Source of the DNA: JBCCCJ01 sp039029315
GTDB lineage: Bacteria > Bacteroidota > Bacteroidia > J057
Assembly: GCA_039029315.1 (NCBI GenBank)
Contig: JBCCGK010000118.1
Coordinates: 1-33,951 of the forward strand
DNA length: 33,951 nucleotides
Direction: 5' to 3'
Shown here: in pieces, positions 8,736 to 15,750 of the stretch
Position numbering within the stretch: the stretch's first letter is position 1
Layout: each line of letters opens with the position of its first letter
Made by a program: the position numbers and the translations under genes
The notes under the pieces: generated by a model
What the model was told of the DNA's origin: nothing
The model's database searches: none
The model's input: the letters and a program-made list of their open reading frames with translations, nothing else

Positions 8736-9920
8736 ATGCAATTCCTCCTCACAGAAGAACAACTAATGATCCGCGAAGCTGCGCGGGATTTTGCCCAAAC
8801 CGAATTGAAACCCGGGGTCATCGAAAGAGATTCGACACAAACTCACCCAACCGAACAGCTCAAAGCTATGGGGGAACTCGGATTTTTGGGGATGCTGGTC
8901 GAAGAAAAATATGGAGGGACAGGGCTGGATAGCTTGTCTTATGTCCTGGCGATGGAAGAAATCTCCAAAATAGACAACTCCTGTTCTGTGTGCATGTCTG
9001 TCCAAAATTCTCTGGTATCGGCCGGGATTCAAGCCTATGCCTCAGAATTTCTCAAAGAAACCTATTTGCCTGCCTTAGCTTCCGGCAACACCATTGGAGC
9101 ATTTTGTTTATCTGAACCTGAGGCTGGAAGTGATGCGACAAGCCAGCGAACCACAGCTGTGGATATGGGGGACCATTATGTAGTCAATGGAACCAAAAAT
9201 TGGATCACCAATGGCAAGCATGCAGGTTTGTACATCGTCATTGCGCAGACTGATCCAGAAAAGGGACATAAGGGTATCAATGCCCTGTTGGTAGAAGCAG
9301 GATGGGAGGGAATATCTACAGGACCCAAGGAAGACAAAATGGGGATACGATCTTCAGATACCTGTTCTGTGATGTTTCAGGATGTCAAGGTTCCCAAAAC
9401 GCACCAAATCGGAGAGAATGGGTTTGGGTTTAAGTTTGCGATGAAAGTCCTGAGTGGAGGACGAATTGGAATTGCCGCACAAGCTCTTGGGATAGCTGGA
9501 GGTGCCTATGAGTTGGCTTTGGCCTATTCCCACGAGCGCTCTGCCTTTGGCAAGCCTATTAATGAACATCAAGCCGTTGCCTTCAAACTGGCTGAGATGG
9601 CCACCCAGATTGAAGCTGCAAAGATGATGGTCTATCGAGCAGCCTGGTTGAAAGACAATGGGTTGCCATATGATCAGGCCTCAGCGATGGCCAAGCTCTT
9701 TGCTTCAGATGTCGCCCAGAAAGTTACTACAGAAGCTGTCCAGGTTCATGGTGGATACGGCTATGTCAAGGAATACCATGTCGAGCGACTGATGCGTGAT
9801 GCCAAAATCACTCAAATCTATGAAGGAACCAGCGAGATTCAGAAAATTGTGATCAGCAGAAACGCGATTCGAGGCAAACACTATCTGCCTGTTCAGGATA
9901 CAGAATTGGCCGTTGTATAG
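8736..9920 (+). CDS. Acyl-CoA dehydrogenase (short/branched-chain type)
   Basis: A 394-residue flavoprotein, the normal length for short-chain members. N-terminal helical domain starts with E-E-Q-L-M-I-R-E-A-A-R-D-F-A. The beta domain has the FAD/substrate motifs F-C-L-S-E-P-E-A-G-S-D and K-N-W-I-T-N-G. The C-terminal domain has R-S-A-F-G-K-P-I and Q-V-H-G-G-Y-G-Y, and the catalytic glutamate is E363 in Q-I-Y-E-G-T-S-E-I-Q, the location used by short-chain, butyryl- and isobutyryl-CoA enzymes. It oxidises an acyl-CoA to the 2-enoyl-CoA, passing electrons to electron-transfer flavoprotein. It starts 11 bp after the E1 fusion, so the two form an operon that probably performs consecutive or parallel steps of branched-chain degradation. 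Confidence 0.93.
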   Translation: MQFLLTEEQLMIREAARDFAQTELKPGVIERDSTQTHPTEQLKAMGELGFLGMLVEEKYGGTGLDSLSYVLAMEEISKIDNSCSVCMSVQNSLVSAGIQAYASEFLKETYLPALASGNTIGAFCLSEPEAGSDATSQRTTAVDMGDHYVVNGTKNWITNGKHAGLYIVIAQTDPEKGHKGINALLVEAGWEGISTGPKEDKMGIRSSDTCSVMFQDVKVPKTHQIGENGFGFKFAMKVLSGGRIGIAAQALGIAGGAYELALAYSHERSAFGKPINEHQAVAFKLAEMATQIEAAKMMVYRAAWLKDNGLPYDQASAMAKLFASDVAQKVTTEAVQVHGGYGYVKEYHVERLMRDAKITQIYEGTSEIQKIVISRNAIRGKHYLPVQDTELAVV

Positions 9921-10017
9921 AAGGCTGGCTCATGACAGATATTCATGGCACAGAAGAAGTATAGAACAGATCAGGGAGAATAAAAGGAAGAAGAGAGAAA
10001 GAGCTGAACCAATGGTC

Positions 10018-11553
10018 TCAATCAAGAGCTATTCGGGGAAGAGAGAAGAAGAAGCTAGCTCCCTGATTCAGCTCTCCTTTTGCCCAAACACTTCCTTCGT
10101 GCAGTTTGATGATTCGATTCACATTTGCCAGACCAATTCCATTCCCTGGAAAATCTGACGCATTGTCCAATCGATGAAAGACCTTGAACAAGCCATCGAT
10201 TTGGGACGAATCAAATCCAATGCCATTGTCCTGAACACTGAATACATAGAATTCATTCTCCTCCTGACATCGAATACAAATGCGGGGGTGAGTAGTTTTG
10301 GATGAATATTTGACGGCATTACTGAGCAGATTGTCAAAAACCAAACGCATCATCTGATGATCCGCAAAGACTGTAGGCATAGGATCGAGATGCCATTGGA
10401 TGTTTCTGGATTTTGTTTCATACCTGAACATCTGCTGAGTGGTTTGTAACAAATAATTGAGATTGAGGTTTCGCTTGAATGGAACCATCGCGCTTCTACG
10501 GGAGTGATGCAACAAATCATCAATCATGCTATTGACCCGAGAAGCAGATCGAATGATGATATCGATTTTTTCTTCTTGAGAAGATGACAGCCCGCCTTCC
10601 TCCTCCAGCCATTTGGCATAGGACGTCATATGGGTCAGAGGAGTTTTGAGGTCATGAGAAATGGAATAGACAAATCTTTCTAATTCCGTTTGGGTTTCTA
10701 GCAATTTCAGTTGAGCCTCTTTTTCTTCTGTGATGTCTTGAAAGCTGGTGAAGACAGTATGGTCATTCAGATAGCGATCTCTGCGAACACGAACCCAGCG
10801 GATTTGGCCATCGGGCCAGATGATCCGATAGTCATAAGATACCTTTTTTTTCTGTTGAGGGATTTGGGACAAATGGCGCTTTAGGAGTGGAATATCCTCG
10901 GGGTGTGTACAGGCCATCAAATCATGATAGTACCTTTCCTCACTCATCGTCCCGAAGGGATATCCGAGCAGTGCCTCCAAACCTCTGGAAAATTTCCCTT
11001 CTCCTTTTATGGCATCGTAAATAACTGATCCTGAATTTGTTGCGCCTTCTCCCTTGTCAAGAATGTCATAGTGGTTCTGTAGCGCAACTTGTGCGGTCTG
11101 GAGAGCTAGCTCAGTCTGTTTCGCTTCAGTAATATCCTCAATAAAACTGATGATTTTCTTGTTTTCCAATTGGATCTTCCACATCTGGGAGATAAAGAGC
11201 CTACACCAGATGATATGTCCCTTTTTGTGGATATATCGTTTCTCAAAAGTGGCGGAGTCTTTTCGGCCTTCAATGACATCATGATAGAGATCAAGATTCC
11301 ATTCCAGATCAGGTTTGTAGGTAAAATCCGCAAATTTTTTTCCCAGAAGTTCTTCTCTGGAATAGCCGACGATTTGGGAATATTTGAGATTGGCGTATTG
11401 AATTTCTCCCTCGATGGAACACAAACAAATGCCCATTGGAGCATTGGTTGTAATCAATCGAAACCTATCCTGATTGTAGAGGAAATCGAGTTCCTCCAAC
11501 AAAGCTGCATATTGCGTAGAAGAAGGGGGATAATCAGGATAAGACTGAATCAT
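10018..11553 (-). CDS. PAS-domain sensor histidine kinase (soluble)
   Basis: A 511-residue protein. The ATG at 11553 (MIQSYPDYPP) is taken as the start; a TTG at 11565 directly abutting the upstream stop is an alternative adding four residues. There is no membrane segment. Domains: a first PAS/PAC (about 30-150, with G-I-C-L-C-S-I-E-G-E-I-Q-Y-A-N), a second PAS/PAC (about 170-275, with W-P-D-G-Q-I-R-W-V-R), a HisKA dimerisation helix with phospho-acceptor in S-I-S-H-D-L-K-T-P-L-T-H, and a HATPase_c domain with N box L-L-S-N-A-V-K-Y-S, G1 D-N-G-I-G-F-D and G2 G-N-G-I-G-L-A. The stop of the response regulator gene ends 12 bp before this ATG, so they form a two-gene operon. The signal is unknown. 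The 3' end converges on the acyl-CoA dehydrogenase (97 bp). Confidence 0.9.
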   Translation of the reverse strand: MIQSYPDYPPSSTQYAALLEELDFLYNQDRFRLITTNAPMGICLCSIEGEIQYANLKYSQIVGYSREELLGKKFADFTYKPDLEWNLDLYHDVIEGRKDSATFEKRYIHKKGHIIWCRLFISQMWKIQLENKKIISFIEDITEAKQTELALQTAQVALQNHYDILDKGEGATNSGSVIYDAIKGEGKFSRGLEALLGYPFGTMSEERYYHDLMACTHPEDIPLLKRHLSQIPQQKKKVSYDYRIIWPDGQIRWVRVRRDRYLNDHTVFTSFQDITEEKEAQLKLLETQTELERFVYSISHDLKTPLTHMTSYAKWLEEEGGLSSSQEEKIDIIIRSASRVNSMIDDLLHHSRRSAMVPFKRNLNLNYLLQTTQQMFRYETKSRNIQWHLDPMPTVFADHQMMRLVFDNLLSNAVKYSSKTTHPRICIRCQEENEFYVFSVQDNGIGFDSSQIDGLFKVFHRLDNASDFPGNGIGLANVNRIIKLHEGSVWAKGELNQGASFFFSLPRIALD

Positions 11554-11565
11554 ATTTTGAGACAA

Positions 11566-12000
11566 TCAGGCTATTGCCTGTGTAGGGAGGAGGGTGTCCT
11601 TCCAGAAATTTAGTACACTCCCCATGACTTGAATAAAATCGTCAAAATCTACCGGTTTTGTTACATAGCAATTGGCCTGAAATTGATAACTATTGTTGAT
11701 GTCGAACTCAGATGAAGAGGTCGAAAATACAACAACAGGGATTTTTCTAAGGGATTCGCTGGATTTGATTTCCCGCAGGACTTCAAATCCATTTTTGCGA
11801 GGCAAGTTCAAATCCAAAAAGATGAGATCAGGTCTGACTTTCTTTTTGAACCTTCCTTGACGATGAAGAAACTTGATGGCTTCTTCTCCGTCTTTTGCTA
11901 CTTCAAGGTGATAAGAACCAATGGTTTCTGAAGAAATCTTTAGGGCTTCCTTGGCAAGAATGATGTCTCCAGGATTGTCTTCAACCAGCAAAATATTCAT
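11566..12000 (-). CDS. Stand-alone CheY/Rcp1-like response regulator
   Basis: A 144-residue receiver domain with no output domain. The phosphorylation pocket is intact: E7-D8, phospho-acceptor D63 in F-L-D-L-N-L-P, S93/T94 in V-F-S-T-S, and K115 in V-T-K-P. The long loop after helix 1 and the N-L-P-R-K-N-G segment are typical of the Rcp1-like group that pairs with phytochrome-type or PAS kinases. It precedes the PAS histidine kinase by 12 bp and is probably its phosphorylation partner; a phosphorelay or protein-protein output is likely because it has no DNA-binding domain. Confidence 0.92.
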   Translation of the reverse strand: MNILLVEDNPGDIILAKEALKISSETIGSYHLEVAKDGEEAIKFLHRQGRFKKKVRPDLIFLDLNLPRKNGFEVLREIKSSESLRKIPVVVFSTSSSEFDINNSYQFQANCYVTKPVDFDDFIQVMGSVLNFWKDTLLPTQAIA

Positions 12001-12143
12001 AGAGCGTTCTCGGATTAGGAGTAAATCATAGAAGATAGGGCAGTACGGTAACTCGGTATGGAATTCACTATTTTACTTTCATGTAAGATTACTGGAAAAT
12101 AATTCAATTCCAGAAGCATCTTTGTCCTGCATCTTACACAAGA

Positions 12144-14669
12144 TTACCGCAACTTCATGATGATACGCGCATTGAGCAAGCGAGCGGAAAGGTGGTTAGG
12201 TACAGCGTAGCGATTGTTTTGAAGATCCTTAAACCAGGCATAGGAAACGGTATTTTCCCGCTGGAACAGATTGTAAATTTCAATGGTAGCCCAAAGCGAT
12301 TCCAGACCGTATCGATATTTGTTTTCTCCTTTAAGCTTGAAAGAAATCAATTTGCTGAATCCGATGTCAGCACGATGGTAAGCAGGAAAATCAAAGGTAG
12401 TTCGCATATCGAATGTCCTGGGAGGCCCGAATCTCATGCCGCTTCCATAGACATAATTCACATGAACCTTGTAGGTTGGATTGATAGGAAGTTCGTCTTG
12501 AAAATACATCGCAAAGGTGAAACGCTGATCAGTTGGTCTGGGAACATAGCCTTTCTCATCTCCCAGAATATCTTCTTCAGTCTTGAGGATCCCCAGACTG
12601 AGCCAGGAGTCAACCCCTTTGATGAATTCGCCATTGACACGAACATCTAGTCCATAGGCATATCCATTGGCTACCTCATCGGGATAATACCGAATTCGAA
12701 CATTCTGAACTTCATAGGGGATGAGGTTGAACAGACGTTTGTAATAGCCCTCAGCAAACAATCTGAAGGGGCGATTCCACCCAAAGAAGCGATAGTCCAG
12801 CCCCACGATTCCATGAAGCGAGCTTTGGGGTTCAATATCCAGATTCACAGTGCCATCAAATCTTCGCAACTCACGATAGAAGGGAGGTTGCTGATACATC
12901 CCACCAGCGAAGCGAAGTCTCATTTGGGTCTCCCCATGTTCATCTCTTTTTAGCTTGGTAAGCAATTGAAAACGGGGACTAATCATCCATTTGTCGATCA
13001 GGTCATAGTACATCAGCCGAGCCCCGCTTTGCAAGGTAATCCGAGGATGGAGGTCCCATTCATGCTGCAGAAACCCCTTGTACAAATGGCTGTTCAGCTT
13101 GGTACCGCCCCGGATATATTCATCCAGTCCAAATCTGCCTATGGAATCTACCAGATAGCCTGCGGAATCCAGGGCAATGTATTCCTTGATATCATCTGTG
13201 ATCAATTGTCTTTGCGCCTTGAGGCCAAATCGCAATCGATGCGTTTGTTGATTATTAGAGCTCCAAAATCCCCTGAATTGTCCACTCAGGACATTGGCTG
13301 TCAGATAATTCCGTCCGCTCCTGAATTGGGAGCCTACCCCCAGATCGAATTCTGTCTCCCCAAATTCGGATGAGCCAAAGTTGGTGTTGACTTCTCCCAA
13401 TAAATAAAATCCTTCTATGTCAAATAGCTCGCTCTCCTGGGTTTGAAAGGCTGTGAGAATATAGTCAAACTTCAGCCGCGTATGGGGTCTGTGTTCCATC
13501 ATGATGGCCCCAAGGCCCGTTGTGTAGGCGCTCACCTCTTGCCCTTGAAACAAGGTAGCCAATCGAAAAGCCTGCTGAATAGTGCCAAAAGTGGTAGTCC
13601 TGGAAGTGGGTTGAAAGGCAAAACGATTACGCGTCAAGGCCAAAAAAGAGGTAAACTTGATCTTCTCATTGGAATAATAGAGGGTATCCTGCTCTCCATT
13701 GGCTTTGGTTCGGATCTTCTCTGGATAATATTGGGATTTTGGGGTATAGGTAAACATGGCCTGATAATCCAGAAAACTAGGTCTGTAGTCTCCTCTGGTT
13801 TCCAGACTGTTCAGCAGGTAAGCCATCGCAAATCTTCTGGCTCCCATGAGGTAGGTGAATTTTCCTGGCTGATCGGGCTGTTTTCTGTTTTGACTTCTGC
13901 CTTCTACATGAAGGTTGGTACTGATGATGCCAATCTCTGCGGTGGCGCGAAAGGCTTTGGGAGATCTGTACGTAATGTCCAGAACAGAAGATAATTTATC
14001 TCCATATTGTGCCCCAAATCCCCCCGTGCTAAATTTCAAATCCTGCGCCATGCTGGGATTGGAAAATCCAAGCCCCTCCTGCTGCCCAGATCTGGCAAGG
14101 AAGGGGCGATAAATCTCAATTCCGTTCACATAGACGAGGTTTTCATCGAAATTGCCGCCCCTTACCTGATATTGAGAGGAGAATTCATTGTTGGTAGCAA
14201 CTCCGGGCATCCCTTTCATCAAGGCTTCGACACTTGGCGCGACAGTTGGCATTTCTATCACCTCATCCATGCGAATAGGGGAAACCAACATCGCACTTCG
14301 ATCATCAATACTTGTTGCATCTGTTTGTCCCACAATCTCTACTTGTTCTACCTGGAATGGCAGCATTTTGATGGGTTCATCATAGGTGCGGCCATCAACA
14401 ACTTCCAATTCCAACACAGCATCCTGATGTCCAGCATGGGTAAACCTGATTCGATAGGTTTTATTGGCAGGAAGTACCAAGCGATAGGCTCCAGATGAAT
14501 CTGTTCGACTATTTATTTGTGTGCCAATTACTTGAATGCGTGCTGCTTGTATGGCTTGATTGAATGGGTCTTTGACTTTTCCTTTGACCACGCCAGTTTG
14601 CCCAAAACCAAGACTGAGCCAGAGGCAAGCTGTAAGGAACAAGGAAATACGGAGGGACAAATCTTTCAT
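12144..14669 (-). CDS. TonB-dependent receptor with carboxypeptidase-like regulatory domain
   Basis: An 841-residue outer-membrane protein from the ATG at 14669 (MKDLSLRISLFLTACLW); a longer frame to 14855 runs through the neighbouring gene and promoter and is rejected. Order: signal peptide to about residue 24 (G-F-G-Q), a CarboxypepD_reg-like beta sandwich (about 27-110, G-V-V-K-G-K-V-K-D, then T-D-S-S-G-A-Y-R), the plug domain (about 140-240; V-E-A-L-M-K-G-M-P-G-V, then Y-Q-V-R-G-G-N-F-D-E-N-L-V-Y-V-N-G) and a beta barrel ending in R-I-I-M-K-L-R with a strand-like finish. No SusD-like partner is next to it, so it is not a canonical polysaccharide-utilisation pair. Substrate unknown. The lipoprotein gene lies 73 bp upstream on the same strand, with a TATATTTG box in between. 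Confidence 0.92.
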   Translation of the reverse strand: MKDLSLRISLFLTACLWLSLGFGQTGVVKGKVKDPFNQAIQAARIQVIGTQINSRTDSSGAYRLVLPANKTYRIRFTHAGHQDAVLELEVVDGRTYDEPIKMLPFQVEQVEIVGQTDATSIDDRSAMLVSPIRMDEVIEMPTVAPSVEALMKGMPGVATNNEFSSQYQVRGGNFDENLVYVNGIEIYRPFLARSGQQEGLGFSNPSMAQDLKFSTGGFGAQYGDKLSSVLDITYRSPKAFRATAEIGIISTNLHVEGRSQNRKQPDQPGKFTYLMGARRFAMAYLLNSLETRGDYRPSFLDYQAMFTYTPKSQYYPEKIRTKANGEQDTLYYSNEKIKFTSFLALTRNRFAFQPTSRTTTFGTIQQAFRLATLFQGQEVSAYTTGLGAIMMEHRPHTRLKFDYILTAFQTQESELFDIEGFYLLGEVNTNFGSSEFGETEFDLGVGSQFRSGRNYLTANVLSGQFRGFWSSNNQQTHRLRFGLKAQRQLITDDIKEYIALDSAGYLVDSIGRFGLDEYIRGGTKLNSHLYKGFLQHEWDLHPRITLQSGARLMYYDLIDKWMISPRFQLLTKLKRDEHGETQMRLRFAGGMYQQPPFYRELRRFDGTVNLDIEPQSSLHGIVGLDYRFFGWNRPFRLFAEGYYKRLFNLIPYEVQNVRIRYYPDEVANGYAYGLDVRVNGEFIKGVDSWLSLGILKTEEDILGDEKGYVPRPTDQRFTFAMYFQDELPINPTYKVHVNYVYGSGMRFGPPRTFDMRTTFDFPAYHRADIGFSKLISFKLKGENKYRYGLESLWATIEIYNLFQRENTVSYAWFKDLQNNRYAVPNHLSARLLNARIIMKLR

Positions 14670-14674
14670 CTCCG

Positions 14675-14682
14675 CAAATATA
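14675..14682 (-). promoter_or_regulatory. -7 box (TATATTTG) of the TonB-dependent receptor gene
   Basis: On the minus strand TATATTTG is a full match to TAnnTTTG, and the ATG at 14669 begins 5 nt after it. The spacing is the same as for the glycosyltransferase gene, which suggests a leaderless or nearly leaderless message. No clear -33 element was seen. Confidence 0.45.
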
Positions 14683-14742
14683 GGGATCAAATCGAGAGGT
14701 AATAGGGAAAAAATGGATTCCCTATTACCTTGAGGCTCATTT

Positions 14743-15561
14743 TTACCACTCAGTATTGGAAATCGAAGAAATTCTATCATTCCAGCTTTTGAAAGGCCAA
14801 ATGATGAATTTGAATTTGAGATTTTTGATATACAGATCCTTGCCGGGATAGACAATCATGCTCATGGATTTTCCTTTAAAATCTTTGTCCTCATATACAG
14901 CAGAGGTAAATCTGCCGCCGCAACTTGACGCATTTGGATTTTTGACATAAATCGAGGAGATGACATCATTCCAGTTCCCACTTCCTCGACTCACCTGACT
15001 CAGATCTTCTTCTTCTCCAGTGGAGAGAGAACCATCCATTCTCATCCTGCTTCCTCCCTTTTTCTTATTGGAATAGAAGTCTGCATAGCTGTTTTGGCAA
15101 CGGGTATTCGATTCTTCTTTGAGGCGATACGTCAGTCGAATCTCCCGAATATTGGCCGCCAGTTCTTCGCCCTGCATCCCACTTCGGTAGAGGTTCAGAA
15201 TGTCAGATTGAGCCCTGAGTACGGGTTCGGCTTCAGGAGCAGCGTCAATCAGTTCTTGGATATGTTGTTCCTGATTGTCGTAGAGAAAGGTTCTTTCATC
15301 TTCTGTACTCACCACAGTGTGCAAGGTCGGGAGATCAAAGACAGGTGCCAGTTGTTGGAAGAAAGCGTCTTCGATAGGTTGCCATTCTGCTGCTATCCGC
15401 TCGAAGGTGATCGGGAAGGAGGTTCCTTGATAGACAAATATCTCTTGTCTGCGTTCCAGTTGAGGGAGATCTGCCAATTCGTCTTGTGGGGCTTGGCAGG
15501 ATGTGGAAAGTAGCAGGAGAATACCCACCGCCTTCACAATCATTAAGTGAAGTGTTTTCAT
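14743..15561 (-). CDS. Lipoprotein with a beta/gamma-crystallin-like calcium-binding domain
   Basis: A 272-residue protein from the ATG at 15561 (MKTLHLMIVKAVGILL). The lipobox L-L-L-L-S-T-S-C places lipidated Cys at about residue 22. The middle is a helical, Glu/Gln-rich region without a recognised fold, then a Ser/Gly-rich linker. The last about 85 residues contain two copies of the calcium-clamp motif N/D-N/D-x-x-S/T-S (N-D-V-I-S-S and N-D-R-I-S-S), with V-Y-E-D-K-D-F-K-G-K between, which is the beta/gamma-crystallin Greek-key pattern. This is likely a periplasm-side or cell-surface lipoprotein that binds calcium. It is between topA and the TonB-dependent receptor on the same strand, but separate promoters make a shared operon uncertain. 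Confidence 0.7.
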   Translation of the reverse strand: MKTLHLMIVKAVGILLLLSTSCQAPQDELADLPQLERRQEIFVYQGTSFPITFERIAAEWQPIEDAFFQQLAPVFDLPTLHTVVSTEDERTFLYDNQEQHIQELIDAAPEAEPVLRAQSDILNLYRSGMQGEELAANIREIRLTYRLKEESNTRCQNSYADFYSNKKKGGSRMRMDGSLSTGEEEDLSQVSRGSGNWNDVISSIYVKNPNASSCGGRFTSAVYEDKDFKGKSMSMIVYPGKDLYIKNLKFKFIIWPFKSWNDRISSISNTEW

Positions 15562-15700
15562 CGTTGAAAAATTTATTGGTTTACCCTCTACTGTCCCGGC
15601 AAAACGGGAGATATCATCAGAAAGCGGTAGAAACTTTTTTGACCAGTGGCAATGACTTTGTGTGCGGCTACTTCCTCTCCACACCCGATGCATAAACAAA

Positions 15701-15729
15701 AGGCTGGGTGCTTGAGAGGCACCCAGCCT
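15701..15729 (-). terminator. Intrinsic terminator downstream of topA
   Basis: An 11-bp perfect stem (AGGCTGGGTGC with its complement) with a 7-nt loop lies 22 bp past the topA stop. Read on the minus strand it is followed by TTTTGTTTA, a usable U-rich tail. Read on the plus strand a short TTTATT follows, so weak bidirectional function is possible. Confidence 0.8.
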
Positions 15730-15750
15730 TTATTGGAGGCAAAGATTCTG

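Noticed and set aside
12001..12143. Promoter for the response regulator and kinase genes
   Set aside because: I looked for TAnnTTTG on the minus strand and found no acceptable match.
13443..13994. Long open frame on the plus strand opposite the TonB-dependent receptor
   Set aside because: It is a shadow of a strongly supported gene; no motif or start signal was found.
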